Below are positions 17,080 through 26,895 of a DNA stretch of 64,000 bases, piece by piece. The DNA is from Cellulomonas edaphi (GTDB lineage: Bacteria; Actinomycetota; Actinomycetes; Actinomycetales; Cellulomonadaceae). Positions within the stretch are counted from its first letter, which is position 1, and every line of letters begins with the position of its first letter. The DNA lies in the NCBI RefSeq assembly GCF_030362815.1, contig NZ_JAUCGR010000001.1:1127471-1191470 (forward strand), given 5' to 3'. A program made the position numbers and the translations under genes. Below the pieces are notes generated by a model. The model saw only the letters and a list, made by a program, of their open reading frames with translations, did not search any database and had not been told where the DNA came from.

Positions 17080-17724
17080 ATGGCGGCGGGGGACCTCTCA
17101 GCGGTGGCGGTGCTCGTCCTCGGCCTCCTGCACGAGCAGCCCATGCACCCGTACCAGGCCTACCAGGCGCTCGTGGAGCGGGGCGACAACCGCCTGGTCC
17201 GGGTCAACCCCGGCGCGGTCTACCACGGCGTCGAGCGTCTGGAGCGTGACGGTCTCGTCGAGGTGGTCGGCACGGAGCGGGAGGGACGCCGGCCCGAACG
17301 GACGACGTACCGGCTGACCGGCGCGGGCCGGGAGGCGTTCGCGGTGCGGCTGCGCAGCCTGCTCGGCGACGACCACCCCGCCTACCCGCTGTTCGCCGTG
17401 GGGCTGGCCGAGGCGCACGAGCTCCCGGCGGCCACCGTCGTCCAGGAGCTGCGCCGCAGGAGGGAGCGCGAGGACGCTCGTCGCGCGGCGCTGCAGGCCC
17501 GCCACACCGAGGCGCTCAGCCACGGGCTGCCCCGCCGCTACGCCCTCGACGTCGAGCGCGACATCGCGCTGCTCGTCGCCGAGGTCGCCTGGCTCGACTC
17601 GACGATCGCCGAGCTCGACCCCGACGCGCTCGACTGGAGCGCCCCGTTCCCCTCCGACTACAAGGCCCGCGCACGCGCGGCGGGCTTCCTCTCCAGCCCC
17701 ACAGACACGAAGGACGTCCCATGA
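17080..17724 (+). CDS. PadR-family transcriptional regulator
   Basis: 214 residues. N-terminal winged helix (about 8-85: LVLGLLHEQPMHPYQAYQAL, VNPGAVYHGVERLERDGLVE, TTYRLTGAGREAF), then the Vir-C-like helical dimerisation domain with a conserved YALDVERDIALLVAEVAWLDSTIAEL. PadR proteins repress neighbouring efflux or stress genes and respond to small ligands. ATG 17080 is preferred because GGAAGG lies 8 bases upstream; GTG 17074 would leave almost no spacing. The stop overlaps the start of the transporter, and an inverted repeat lies upstream. Confidence 0.88.
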   Translation: MAAGDLSAVAVLVLGLLHEQPMHPYQAYQALVERGDNRLVRVNPGAVYHGVERLERDGLVEVVGTEREGRRPERTTYRLTGAGREAFAVRLRSLLGDDHPAYPLFAVGLAEAHELPAATVVQELRRRREREDARRAALQARHTEALSHGLPRRYALDVERDIALLVAEVAWLDSTIAELDPDALDWSAPFPSDYKARARAAGFLSSPTDTKDVP

Positions 17725-19328
17725 CCACCGACCAGCGCTCACCGCTCGTCGATCTCCACGGCCGCAGCCCGTGGAGCATCATCCCGCCCCTCTGCCTCGG
17801 CTTCTTCATGATCATGGTCGACACCACGATCGTGAACATCGCGATCCCGACGCTGTCCACCGAGCTGGATGCCGACCTGGTCGCCGTGGGCTGGGTGAAC
17901 AGCGCCTACCTGCTCACGTTCGCCGTGCTCCTGCTCGTGACCGGGCGCCTGGGTGACCGGTTCGGACCGCGGCCGATGTTCATCGCGGGGCTCGTGGTCT
18001 TCACGCTCACCTCGCTCGCGTGCGGCCTTGCGCCCAACATCGGCGTCCTGATCGGCGCACGCGCCCTGCAGGGCATCGGCGCCGCGCTCATGACCCCGCA
18101 GACGATGTCGATGATCACGCGCGTGTTCCCGGCCGCGAAGCGCGGTGCCGCCATGGGCGTCTGGGGCGCCACCGCGGGCGTCGCCACGATCGCCGGCCCG
18201 GTGCTCGGCGGGGCGCTCGTGGAGTCCTGGGGCTGGGAGTGGATCTTCTTCGTCAACATCCCGATCGGCATCGTCGCCCTGTGGCTCTCGTTCACCAAGC
18301 TCCCGACCCTGCCGACGGCCGCGCGGTCGTTCGACGTCGTCGGCATGCTGCTGTCGATCGTGGGCATGTTCCTGCTGGTCTTCGGCCTGCAGGAGGGCGA
18401 GAAGTACGACTGGGGCACGGTCACCGGCCCGATCACCATCTGGATGATCGTCGGCGCGGGAGTGGCGGTGCTCGTCGGCTTCGTCCTGTGGCAGCGCCAC
18501 CTCGGCGAGGACGCGCTGATGCCGCTGCGCCTGTTCCACGTGCGCAACTTCTCGCTCGCCAACGTCGCCGGCTGGGCGGTCACGTTCGCGATGACCGGGC
18601 TGTTCTTCCCGTTCACCATCTTCCTGCAGTCGGTCCTGGGCCTGTCGGCCCTGCACGCGGCGCTCGTCGGCCTGCCGGGCTCGCTGCTGTCCGGCATCGT
18701 CGCGCCGTTCGCAGGCCGGCTGTCCGACCGGTTCCCCGCCAAGTGGATCGTGGCGACCGGGTTCGCCATCCTCGTGGTGGTCGTGGCGTGGCTCTCGTTC
18801 GCGATCGGGCCGGACGCGCCCGTGTGGACCCTGGTGCTGCCCATGACGTTCTTCGGCATCGGCACCGGCTTCCTGTTCTCCCCGCTGGCCAGCACGGCGA
18901 CCGCCGGGCTCGACCACCGCACCGCCGGAGCCGGCGCGGGCGCGTTCAACACCAACCGCCAGATCGGCGGCGTCATCGGCTCGGCTGCGGTCGTGGCGCT
19001 CCTGACCTCGCGCCTGTCGGTCGCGATCCCGGATGCCGTGAAGGACGCTGCGGCACAGATCCCGGCGGGGGAGCGCCAGAAGCTCCTCGACGGGCTCGCC
19101 CAGGCCGACGTCGGCTCCCTCAGCACCGGTGGCGGCTCCATCACCAACCCCGTGCTGCTGGACGCGGTGCACTCGGGCTTCGCCACGGCCGTCAGCCAGA
19201 CGCTGTGGCTCACGGTGGCGACGCTCGCGCTCGGGCTCGCCGCGAGCCTGGCCATGAGGGCGACCCGTCCCCAGCCGCACGGCGCACCGCCGAAGGGTGA
19301 GGTCGCTGCTGCCGCGGTAGCGCACTGA
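17721..19328 (+). CDS. DHA2-family (EmrB/QacA-type, 14-TM) MFS multidrug exporter
   Basis: 535 residues. MFS motif A-like GRLGDRFGPRPMF after TM2, motif C-type GATAGVATIAGPVLGGALVE in TM5, and MVDTTIVNIAIPTL in TM1, the motif D1-type start of DHA2 drug/H+ antiporters. Fourteen hydrophobic segments are expected from length and pattern. Likely proton-driven export of a toxic compound under control of the overlapping PadR gene (ATGA junction). The C-terminal periplasmic loop near IPAGERQKLLDGLAQADVGS is typical of the EmrB branch. Confidence 0.9.
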   Translation: MTTDQRSPLVDLHGRSPWSIIPPLCLGFFMIMVDTTIVNIAIPTLSTELDADLVAVGWVNSAYLLTFAVLLLVTGRLGDRFGPRPMFIAGLVVFTLTSLACGLAPNIGVLIGARALQGIGAALMTPQTMSMITRVFPAAKRGAAMGVWGATAGVATIAGPVLGGALVESWGWEWIFFVNIPIGIVALWLSFTKLPTLPTAARSFDVVGMLLSIVGMFLLVFGLQEGEKYDWGTVTGPITIWMIVGAGVAVLVGFVLWQRHLGEDALMPLRLFHVRNFSLANVAGWAVTFAMTGLFFPFTIFLQSVLGLSALHAALVGLPGSLLSGIVAPFAGRLSDRFPAKWIVATGFAILVVVVAWLSFAIGPDAPVWTLVLPMTFFGIGTGFLFSPLASTATAGLDHRTAGAGAGAFNTNRQIGGVIGSAAVVALLTSRLSVAIPDAVKDAAAQIPAGERQKLLDGLAQADVGSLSTGGGSITNPVLLDAVHSGFATAVSQTLWLTVATLALGLAASLAMRATRPQPHGAPPKGEVAAAAVAH

Positions 19329-19382
19329 CGTCGGCGCCTCCGGCTCAGGCGCGCTGACTGCGCTCACCGGCGCCGCATGCCA

Positions 19383-19420
19383 CGGGCCCGGAGCCCCGCG
19401 TGAGCGGGGTCCCGGGCCCG
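19383..19420. terminator. Bidirectional terminator between the MFS gene and fumC
   Basis: Arms 19383-19399 and 19404-19420 with two mismatches, loop GTGA; convergent genes on both sides. Confidence 0.75.
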
Positions 19421-19442
19421 GGGCGTCTCTCGACGGTGCGGC

Positions 19443-20861
19443 TCAGCCCTGGGGCGGCCGGGTCATGCTCAGCACGTCCAGGGCGGCGTCGAGCTGGTCG
19501 GTGGTGACCTCGCCGCGCTCCACGTACCCGAGGTCGATGACCGCCTGCCGCACGGTGATGCCCGCCTTCACGGCGTGCTTGGCGATCTTGGCGGCAGCCT
19601 CGTAGCCGATGACGCGGTTGAGCGGCGTGACGATCGACGGCGAGGACTCGGCGAAGGCGCGCGCCCGCTCCTCGTTGGCCACCAGGCCGTCGACGGTCTT
19701 GTCGGCGAGCAGGCGCGAGGCGTTGGCCAGCAGGCGGATCGACTCCAGCACGCCCGCGGCGATCACGGGGATCTGCACGTTGAGCTCGAACGAGCCGGAC
19801 GCGCCGGCCCAGGCCACGGTCGCGTCGTTGCCCACCACGCGCGCCGCGACCATGAGCACGGCCTCGGGGATCACGGGGTTGACCTTGCCCGGCATGATCG
19901 ACGACCCGGGCTGCAGGTCGGGGATCGACAGCTCGCCGAGGCCCGTGTTGGGGCCGGACCCCATCCATCGCAGGTCGTTGCAGATCTTGGTCAGGCTCAC
20001 CGCGATGGTGCGCAGCGCCCCGGACAGCTCGACCAGCCCGTCGCGGGAGGACTGCGCCTCGAAGTGGTCGCGCGCCTCGGTCAGGGGCAGGCCCGTGTCC
20101 TCGCGGAGCAGCTCGATCACGCGCTGGGGGAAGCCGGCCGGGGTGTTGATGCCCGTGCCGACGGCCGTGCCTCCCAGCGGCACCTCGGCCGCGCGGGGCA
20201 GGGCCGACTGCAGCCGCTCGATGCCGTAGCGCACCGCCGCCGCGTACCCGCCGAACTCCTGCCCGAGGGTGACGGGGGTCGCGTCCATGAGGTGGGTGCG
20301 GCCCGACTTGACCACCGTCGACCAGGCGTCGGCCTTGGCCTGCAGCGCGTCGGCCAGGTGCGTGAGCGCGGGGATCAGGTCGCGCACCACGCCGGCGGTC
20401 GCCGCGACGTGCACCGACGTGGGGAACACGTCGTTCGACGACTGCGAGGCGTTCACGTGGTCGTTGGGGTGCACCGGGCTGCCGAGCCCGCGCGTCGCGA
20501 GCGTCGCCAGGACCTCGTTGGTGTTCATGTTCGAGGAGGTGCCCGAGCCGGTCTGGTAGATGTCGACCGGGAAGTGCTCGTCGTGCGCGCCGGAGGCGAC
20601 CTCGTCGGCCGCGGCGACGATCGCGTCGGCGATCGCGGCGTCGAGGACGCCGAGCTCGGCGTTGGCCCGCGCCGCCGCCTTCTTGATGCGGGCGAGCGCC
20701 TCGATGTGCCCGCGCTCGAGGCGGGTGCCCGAGATGGGGAAGTTCTCGACCGCGCGCTGCGTCTGCGCGCGGTACAGGGCGGAGGCGGGGACCCGGACCT
20801 CGCCCATGGTGTCGTGCTCGATCCGGTACTCGACCCCGTCGTCGGTGGCTGCAGAAGTCAT
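19443..20861 (-). CDS. fumC: Class II fumarate hydratase
   Basis: 472 residues. Fumarase/aspartase signature [15 protein letters not shown], catalytic-site segments [27 protein letters not shown] and [15 protein letters not shown]. Oxygen-stable, iron-free hydration of fumarate to malate in the TCA cycle. ATG 20861 follows GGATGGGGG; the frame continues upstream only as shadow. Equivalent to Rv1098c in the shared order. Divergent from the DUF2087 gene across a region with duplicated 34-bp units. Confidence 0.95.
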   Translation of the reverse strand: MTSAATDDGVEYRIEHDTMGEVRVPASALYRAQTQRAVENFPISGTRLERGHIEALARIKKAAARANAELGVLDAAIADAIVAAADEVASGAHDEHFPVDIYQTGSGTSSNMNTNEVLATLATRGLGSPVHPNDHVNASQSSNDVFPTSVHVAATAGVVRDLIPALTHLADALQAKADAWSTVVKSGRTHLMDATPVTLGQEFGGYAAAVRYGIERLQSALPRAAEVPLGGTAVGTGINTPAGFPQRVIELLREDTGLPLTEARDHFEAQSSRDGLVELSGALRTIAVSLTKICNDLRWMGSGPNTGLGELSIPDLQPGSSIMPGKVNPVIPEAVLMVAARVVGNDATVAWAGASGSFELNVQIPVIAAGVLESIRLLANASRLLADKTVDGLVANEERARAFAESSPSIVTPLNRVIGYEAAAKIAKHAVKAGITVRQAVIDLGYVERGEVTTDQLDAALDVLSMTRPPQG

Positions 20862-20893
20862 GCCCCCATCCTGCCGCACCGCCCGGGGCGCCA

Positions 20894-20961
20894 CGGACCC
20901 GTGCACGTCGCATCCCGGCTGCCGCCGCGGACCCGTGCACGTCGCATCCCGGCTGCCGCCG
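20894..20961. repeat. Two perfect 34-bp tandem repeats in the fumC/DUF2087 promoter region
   Basis: 20894-20927 is repeated exactly as 20928-20961. Each copy holds the 8-bp palindrome CGTGCACG. An 11-bp unit CGCGGCACGAT is then duplicated at 20960-20970 and 20971-20981. Being between divergent genes, the repeats may be a doubled operator. Confidence 0.85.
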
Positions 20962-20987
20962 CGGCACGATCGCGGCACGATGAGGCC

Positions 20988-21311
20988 GTGGACGACGAGC
21001 GCTGCAGGGCCGAGCGGTTCCTCGCGCGCGGGCGGCTCGAGCGCACGCCGCGTCGCGTCGCCGACCGCGATGCCGTGCTCGACCACATCGCCGCCCGGGT
21101 GCTGGCTCCGGGGGAGTGGGCGGACGAGCGCGAGGTCACCGCACGCGTCGCGGAGGTGGCCGACGACCCGGTGCGCGTGCGGCGCGACCTCGTCGAGGCC
21201 GGCCTGCTGGGGCGGCGCGGCGACGGCTCGGTGTACTGGCGCGAGCGGGTGACGCCGCACGACGACGAGCCGGGCGCCCGCGAGCGGCCGGCCGAGCCGT
21301 GGTTCCCCTAG
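20988..21311 (+). CDS. DUF2087 domain-containing protein
   Basis: 107 residues. The pattern [14 protein letters not shown], a hinge, [28 protein letters not shown] and DGSVYWR is that of DUF2087, a small winged-helix-like domain often found at the C-terminus of ArsR/GntR-type regulators and here free-standing. Probably DNA-binding, but no target is known. GTG 20988 is the only reasonable start; there is no strong ribosome binding site, only GATGAGG. Convergent with the carbonic anhydrase gene. Confidence 0.75.
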   Translation: MDDERCRAERFLARGRLERTPRRVADRDAVLDHIAARVLAPGEWADEREVTARVAEVADDPVRVRRDLVEAGLLGRRGDGSVYWRERVTPHDDEPGARERPAEPWFP

Positions 21312-21351
21312 GGTGACCCAGCCGCGGCGCGGGTCCCGCGCCCGGGACGGC

Positions 21352-21978
21352 TCAGATCGAGCCGACGACCTCCGCCACCTGGACCTTGCCGTCGGACAGC
21401 GTGTACTCGAGGCCGACGATCGCGCACCGCCCCTCGGCGACCGCCTCGGCCAGCGAGACCGAGTAGCCCTGCAGCATCTGGACCGTGTGGCGGACGTGCT
21501 CGTGACCCAGCGCGGACGCCTCGACGCTGGAGATGTCCTGGCCGTTGCCGACGAGGCTGACGATGCTCGGGATGACGCGGTCCACCACGGCGCGCACGAA
21601 GCCGGGCGGGATGTCGCCGTCGGTGAGCGCGGCGGTGGCCGCCGCGACGGCGCCGCACGAGTCGTGGCCGAGGACCACCACGAGCGGCGCACCCAGCACG
21701 GACACGCCGTACTCGATCGAGCCGATCACGGTCGTGTCGAGCACGTGGCCGGCGGTCCGGACGACGAACAGGTCGCCCAGGCCCTGGTCGAAGATGATCT
21801 CGGCGGCGACGCGGGAGTCGGAGCACCCGAACAGGACGGCGAACGGGTGCTGCTCGGCGGACAGCTCCGCGCGTCTCTCGATGCTCTGCGAGGGGTGCTC
21901 CATCTCCCCGCGCACGAATCGTTCGTTGCCCTCGCGGAGGGCGGCCCAGGCTTCGGCAGGAGTCAGCTCACGTGGCAC
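21352..21978 (-). CDS. Beta-class carbonic anhydrase
   Basis: 208 residues. Zinc ligands C52 (FGCSDSR), H105 and C108 (GHDSCGA), with the D54/R56 dyad of the beta class. It interconverts CO2 and bicarbonate. The stretch [24 protein letters not shown] is typical of actinobacterial enzymes. GTG 21978 with AGGATGG upstream is chosen; ATG/GTG codons further up lie in the divergent promoter region of the sugar-transport operon. Confidence 0.92.
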   Translation of the reverse strand: MPRELTPAEAWAALREGNERFVRGEMEHPSQSIERRAELSAEQHPFAVLFGCSDSRVAAEIIFDQGLGDLFVVRTAGHVLDTTVIGSIEYGVSVLGAPLVVVLGHDSCGAVAAATAALTDGDIPPGFVRAVVDRVIPSIVSLVGNGQDISSVEASALGHEHVRHTVQMLQGYSVSLAEAVAEGRCAIVGLEYTLSDGKVQVAEVVGSI

Positions 21979-22115
21979 GGCGCCATCCTGGCAGGGAATG
22001 CCGCATGTGGCAGGCCGGTGTCCATCGACGCCTCGCCCGTTCGGGTGGCACCACTTCACCCGCCGGTGTAGTCCTAATTCCAGGCAGCGACTCCTCGAGC
22101 CCACTGGAGGGACAC

Positions 22116-23411
22116 GTGCGACGACGCACCCGGGCTGTGGCCCTGGCCGCCCTGGCCGGCCTCGTGCTCCCGCTCGCTGCATGCAGCAGCGACGAAGGCG
22201 GCCCGCCGACCCTCACCTGGTACATCAACCCCGACGACGGTGGCCAGGCCGAGATCGCGAAGCGCTGCACCGAGGCCGCCGACGGGGCGTACCGCATCAC
22301 CACGTCGGTGCTCCCGCGCGACGCGAGCGCGCAGCGCGAGCAGCTCGCCCGACGGCTGGCCGCCAAGGACTCGTCGATCGACATCATGAGCCTCGACCCG
22401 CCGTTCATCCCCGAGCTGGCCGAACCCGGCTTCCTCGCGCCGATCCCCGAGGACGTCGCCACCAAGGTCAGCAAGGACGTCGTCCAGGGCGCGCTCGCCG
22501 GCGCGACGTGGAAGGACAAGCTCGTCGCCGTGCCGTTCTGGGCGAACACCCAGCTGCTCTGGTACCGCAAGTCGGTGGCGGAGAAGGCGGGGCTCGATCC
22601 CGCCAAGGAGCCGGTCACCTGGAAGCAGCTCATCGACGTGGCCAAGGAGCAGGACAAGCTGCTGGCGGTGCAGGGCACCAAGGCCGAGTCGCTCACCGTC
22701 TGGATCAACGCCCTCGTCGAGTCGGCCGGCGGACACGTGCTGACCAACCCCGAGGCGCCCGCCGACGAGCTGAAGCTGGGCCTCGAGACGGACGCGGGCA
22801 AGGCCGCCGCGGAGGTCATGAGCTCCATCGGGAAGCAGGGACTGGGCGGCCCCGGGCTGCCGACCGCGGACGAGAACGCCTCGCTCACCTTGTTCCAGGG
22901 GGACAAGGGCTCGTTCATGGTCAACTGGCCGTTCGTCTGGTCGGCCACCAACGCGGCCGTGAAGGACGGGACGCTCGACCAGTCGCTCGTCGACGACATC
23001 GGCTGGGCGCTCTACCCGGGCATGAAGGAGGGCGAGAAGTCTCGTCCCCCCTACGGCGGCATCAACCTGGGCGTGGGCGCGTTCAGCAGCCACGTCGACG
23101 AGGCGTTCAAGGCGACGGAGTGCATCGTCACGCCGGAGAACCAGGCCTACTACTTCGCCACCAACGGCAACCCGCCGTCGAACACGAAGTCCTACGAGGA
23201 CGCCGAGGTCAAGAAGGCGTTCCCGATGGCTGACGTCATCCGGGAGTCGCTCGAGAACGCCGCGCCGCGGCCGCAGACCCCGTACTACAACGAGGTGTCG
23301 CTCGGCCTGCAGGAGACGTGGCACCCGCCGGCTTCCGTCGACCCGGCGACGACACCGAAGAAGTCGACCGACTTCATCACGGCCGTCCTGCGAGGGGAGC
23401 AGCTGCTATGA
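22116..23411 (+). CDS. lpqY: Sugar ABC transporter substrate-binding lipoprotein, LpqY-like
   Basis: 431 residues. Lipoprotein signal RRRTRAVALAALAGLVLPLAAC with lipobox LAAC (Cys 23). The mature protein is a family 1 solute-binding protein. The segments YINPDDGGQAEIAKRC, RDASAQREQLARRLA and IDIMSLDPPFIPELAEPGF closely follow LpqY, the trehalose-binding protein of mycobacteria, as I remember it. Hence trehalose or a related disaccharide is the best guess. GTG start with TGGAGGG upstream. First gene of a four-gene operon; the stop overlaps the next ATG. Confidence 0.85.
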   Translation: MRRRTRAVALAALAGLVLPLAACSSDEGGPPTLTWYINPDDGGQAEIAKRCTEAADGAYRITTSVLPRDASAQREQLARRLAAKDSSIDIMSLDPPFIPELAEPGFLAPIPEDVATKVSKDVVQGALAGATWKDKLVAVPFWANTQLLWYRKSVAEKAGLDPAKEPVTWKQLIDVAKEQDKLLAVQGTKAESLTVWINALVESAGGHVLTNPEAPADELKLGLETDAGKAAAEVMSSIGKQGLGGPGLPTADENASLTLFQGDKGSFMVNWPFVWSATNAAVKDGTLDQSLVDDIGWALYPGMKEGEKSRPPYGGINLGVGAFSSHVDEAFKATECIVTPENQAYYFATNGNPPSNTKSYEDAEVKKAFPMADVIRESLENAAPRPQTPYYNEVSLGLQETWHPPASVDPATTPKKSTDFITAVLRGEQLL

Positions 23412-24376
23412 CCGCGGAGGTTGCTACGCCCCGGACCGTCGAGGAGGCGGTGAAGCCGCGCAAGAAGAAGCCGGTGCGCAGCGACCGCGCCAAGGCGGAG
23501 GCGCGGCTCGGCTGGATGCTCGCGGGCCCCGCGTTCGTCGTGATGCTGCTGGTGACGGTCTACCCGATCTTGCAGGCGTGCTACGACTCGCTCTTCAGCT
23601 ACCGGCTCACCGCGCCGGACGACAAGGCGTTCATCGGGCTGCGCAACTACATCGAGGTCATCACCGACCCGGTGTTCCTGCAGGCGCTGCTCGTCACCGT
23701 GGTGATCATGGTGGTCTCGGTGATCGTCGAGCTGGTGCTGGGCTTCGCTCTCGCCCTCGTCATGCACCGGGCGATCACCCAGCTCCGGGGGCTGCTGCGC
23801 ACGGCGATCCTGGTCCCGTACGGCATCATCACCGTCGTCTCGGCCTTCGCGTGGTTCTACGCGTTCGACATCAACTCGGGCTTCGTCAACCACTGGTTCG
23901 GCTGGGTGCCCGGCATCAGCACCGATCTGAACTGGTTCGCCCAGCAGGGCACCAGCCTGTTCGTCATCATCGCCTCGGAGATCTGGAAGACGACGCCGTT
24001 CATCTCGCTGCTGCTGCTGGCCGGCCTCGCGCAGGTGCCCAGCGAGCTCGAGGAGGCCGCCGAGGTGGACGGCGCCACCTGGTGGCAGCGGCTGACGCGG
24101 GTGGTGCTGCCGAACATGAAGGCGGCCATCATGGTCGCGGTCCTGTTCCGCGCCCTCGACGCGTTCCGCATCTTCGACAACGTGTTCATCATGACCAACG
24201 GCGCCAACGACACCACGGTGCTCTCGCTGCTGGCGTACCGGACGTCGATCGGACGGCTCGAGATCGGCCTCGGGTCGGCCATCTCCGTGATCCTGTTCCT
24301 CTGCGTCATCCTCATCTGCTTCATCGCGATCAAGCTCTTCAAGGTCGATCTGGCCGGCGCGAGGGGGGAGAGCTGA
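23408..24376 (+). CDS. sugA: Sugar ABC transporter permease, SugA-like
   Basis: 322 residues. A basic N-terminal tail (about 1-38) precedes six membrane helices. The EAA loop that contacts the ATPase is ELEEAAEVDGATWWQRLTRV, matching the MalF/SugA branch. Start ATG overlaps the preceding gene stop by 4 bases; the stop TGA shares one base with the next ATG. Confidence 0.9.
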   Translation: MTAEVATPRTVEEAVKPRKKKPVRSDRAKAEARLGWMLAGPAFVVMLLVTVYPILQACYDSLFSYRLTAPDDKAFIGLRNYIEVITDPVFLQALLVTVVIMVVSVIVELVLGFALALVMHRAITQLRGLLRTAILVPYGIITVVSAFAWFYAFDINSGFVNHWFGWVPGISTDLNWFAQQGTSLFVIIASEIWKTTPFISLLLLAGLAQVPSELEEAAEVDGATWWQRLTRVVLPNMKAAIMVAVLFRALDAFRIFDNVFIMTNGANDTTVLSLLAYRTSIGRLEIGLGSAISVILFLCVILICFIAIKLFKVDLAGARGES

Positions 24377-25218
24377 TGCGGACCATGTCGACGCGGCTCA
24401 AGGTGGGTTGGGCCGTCATCACGGTGCTCGTGCTGATCTACGCCCTGTTCCCGGTGGCGTCGATCGTCGCGACGTCGTTCAAGCTGCCGAGCCAGCTGAA
24501 CCTCGGCACCTTCCTGCCGAAGACGTGGACGACGACGAACTACGAGGAGATCCTCACCGGCTCGGCCAAGGACCTGTTCCTGCCGTCGCTGCGCAACTCG
24601 ATCGGCATCTCGCTGATCGCCACGTTCATCGCCGTGGTGCTCGCGACGCTCGCGGCCTACGCCATCGCGCGGCTCGACTTCCGCGGCAAGCGGCTGATCC
24701 TCACGGCCGCGCTGGGCGTCTCGATCTTCCCCGTGGTCTCGCTCGTGACGCCGCTGTTCAACCTGTGGCGCAACATCGGCCTCTACGACACCTGGCTCGG
24801 CCTGATCATCCCGTACCTGTCGCTCACGCTGCCGATCTCGATCTGGACGCTGGCCGCGTTCTTCCGGCAGATCCCCTGGGAGCTCGAGCAGGCCGCGCAG
24901 GTGGACGGCGCCACGTCGTGGCAGGCGTTCCGCAAGGTGATCGTCCCCCTCGCGGCGCCGGGCGTGTTCACCACTGCCCTGATCGCGTTCTTCATCGCGT
25001 GGAACGACTTCGTCTACGGGATCTCGCTGACCTCGACGTCTGCGGCGCGGCCCGTGCCGGCAGCCCTCGCGTTCTTCACGGGCGCCTCGCAGTTCGAGGA
25101 GCCCACCGGTGCCATCTCCGCCGCCGCGGTGGTGGTCACCATCCCCGTCGTCATCCTCGTGATGCTGTTCCAACGCCAGATCGTGTCCGGCCTGACCCAG
25201 GGCGCCGTCAAGGGCTGA
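24376..25218 (+). CDS. sugB: Sugar ABC transporter permease, SugB-like
   Basis: 280 residues, MalG/SugB branch, six helices. EAA loop ELEQAAQVDGATSWQAFRKV. Forms the heterodimeric channel with the previous protein. One-base TGATG overlap with sugA; the ATPase gene follows after 19 bases with its own ribosome binding site. Confidence 0.9.
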   Translation: MRTMSTRLKVGWAVITVLVLIYALFPVASIVATSFKLPSQLNLGTFLPKTWTTTNYEEILTGSAKDLFLPSLRNSIGISLIATFIAVVLATLAAYAIARLDFRGKRLILTAALGVSIFPVVSLVTPLFNLWRNIGLYDTWLGLIIPYLSLTLPISIWTLAAFFRQIPWELEQAAQVDGATSWQAFRKVIVPLAAPGVFTTALIAFFIAWNDFVYGISLTSTSAARPVPAALAFFTGASQFEEPTGAISAAAVVVTIPVVILVMLFQRQIVSGLTQGAVKG

Positions 25219-25237
25219 GCCCAGAAGGAGTGAACCG

Positions 25238-26497
25238 ATGGCCGCCATCACCCTCAAGGACATCGTCAAGGAGTACGGCGACGGCTACCTCGCCGTGAAG
25301 GGCGTGAGCCTCGACATCGCCGACGGCGAGTTCGTCATCCTCGTCGGGCCGTCAGGCTGCGGGAAGTCGACGCTGCTGCGCATGATCGTCGGCCTCGAGG
25401 ACATCACCGACGGAGACCTGTCGATCGGGGGAGAGCGCGTGAACGACCGCGCGCCGCGCGACCGGCACCTCGCCATGGTGTTCCAGAACTACGCCCTCTA
25501 CCCGCACCTGACTGTGTTCGAGAACATCGCCTTCCCCCTGCGGTTGCAGAAGGGCCAGTTCACCGAGGCGCAGATCAAGGAGAAGGTGGAGTTCGCCGCC
25601 AAGACCCTCGAGCTCCAGGACCACCTCCAGCGCAAGCCCGCCAACCTCTCGGGTGGCCAGCGCCAGCGCGTCGCGATGGGGCGCGCGATCGTGCGCGAGG
25701 CGCAGGCCTTCCTGTTCGACGAGCCTCTGTCCAACCTGGACGCGAAGCTGCGCGGCCAGATGCGCACCGAGATCGCGCGCATGCAGCGCCGGCTCGGCAC
25801 CACCACCGTCTACGTCACGCACGACCAGACCGAGGCGATGACCCTGGGCGACCGGGTGGCCGTGCTGCGCAAGGGCGAGCTCCAGCAGGTCGCCTCGCCG
25901 CGCGGGCTCTACGAGCACCCGGTCAACCTGTTCGTGGCGGGCTTCATCGGCTCACCGCCCATGAACTTCCTGCCCGGGGAGGTCACCGACGGCGTGCTGC
26001 GCCTGCCGTTCGTGGACGTGCCGCTCGACGACGCGCTCACGCAGCGGATCGGTGACCGCAAGCTGCTCATCGTGGGGCTGCGCCCGGAGCACTTCGAGGA
26101 CGCGTCGCTCACGGACGACCGCCGCTCGGCGGAGGGCGTCACGTTCGACGCGTCGGTGGACGTCACCGAGTGGCTCGGATCCGACCTGTACGCCTACGTG
26201 CCGTTCGACACCAACCCCGACGTGGCCGGCAAGCTCGAGGAGCTCGACCGGGACCTCGACGGGGAGGGCATGCGCACCCAGCTGGTCGTCGCCCTGGACT
26301 CCGAGAGCCGCGTGCGCGACGGCGACGACGCGACCCTGTGGTTCGACCCGGCCAAGATGATGCTGTTCGACCCGGAGAGCGGCGAGAACCTGACGTACGA
26401 CGAGGCCGCGGTCACGGAGATCGACCAGCAGAACGAGAAGGACCGCAAGGCCTCGCTCGAGCGGGCTCAGGCGCGGGAGAAGGCCCGGGCGAGCTGA
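25238..26497 (+). CDS. sugC: Sugar ABC transporter ATPase, SugC/UgpC/MsmK-like
   Basis: 419 residues. Walker A GPSGCGKST (37-45), Q-loop FQNYALYPHLT, signature LSGGQRQRVAMGRA, Walker B FLFDEPLSNLDAK, H-loop VTHDQTEAM. The C-terminal MOP/OB part (about 235-400) is the regulatory region of CUT1 ATPases, extended by a charged helix ending ERAQAREKARAS. AAGGAG 8 bases before ATG. Powers the two permeases upstream; in some hosts one such ATPase serves several sugar systems. Confidence 0.92.
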   Translation: MAAITLKDIVKEYGDGYLAVKGVSLDIADGEFVILVGPSGCGKSTLLRMIVGLEDITDGDLSIGGERVNDRAPRDRHLAMVFQNYALYPHLTVFENIAFPLRLQKGQFTEAQIKEKVEFAAKTLELQDHLQRKPANLSGGQRQRVAMGRAIVREAQAFLFDEPLSNLDAKLRGQMRTEIARMQRRLGTTTVYVTHDQTEAMTLGDRVAVLRKGELQQVASPRGLYEHPVNLFVAGFIGSPPMNFLPGEVTDGVLRLPFVDVPLDDALTQRIGDRKLLIVGLRPEHFEDASLTDDRRSAEGVTFDASVDVTEWLGSDLYAYVPFDTNPDVAGKLEELDRDLDGEGMRTQLVVALDSESRVRDGDDATLWFDPAKMMLFDPESGENLTYDEAAVTEIDQQNEKDRKASLERAQAREKARAS

Positions 26498-26552
26498 TCG
26501 CGGCGGTCTGCCGGACCGGTCGGTCGCCCGACCCGGCCGGGTCCAGTCGCCG

Positions 26553-26804
26553 TCACTCGTCGCCCGACGAGGGTGCCGCGGGCTCGCGCACGGCGGCGAG
26601 ACGTTCGCGGGCGCCGTCCAGCCACTGCTGGCACCGGGCAGCGAGTGCCTCGCCGCGCTCCCAGAGCGCCAGCGAGCCCTCGAGACTCTCCGACCCCGCC
26701 TCCAGCCGGGCCACCACCTGCACGAGCTCGTCACGCGCCTGCTCGTAGCTGAGCTCCGCCACGTCGGCGTTGGGGTCGGCGGCGGGCGTCGGCTGCTTCG
26801 GCAT
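26553..26804 (-). CDS. xseB: Exodeoxyribonuclease VII small subunit
   Basis: 83 residues. The helical XseB core [45 protein letters not shown] is unmistakable. It binds the large subunit to make the processive single-strand exonuclease. ATG 26804 (MPKQPTP) is preferred; a GTG frame could begin at 26831. Downstream of xseA on the same strand, 91 bases away. Confidence 0.93.
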   Translation of the reverse strand: MPKQPTPAADPNADVAELSYEQARDELVQVVARLEAGSESLEGSLALWERGEALAARCQQWLDGARERLAAVREPAAPSSGDE

Positions 26805-26895
26805 CCGCCCATCCAACCAGCCCGCGCCCACAGCCGACGCCCCTCACGTCTGTCGGCCCGCTCCTGCGCCGCCGTCGCGCCGGAACCGGGCGGGG

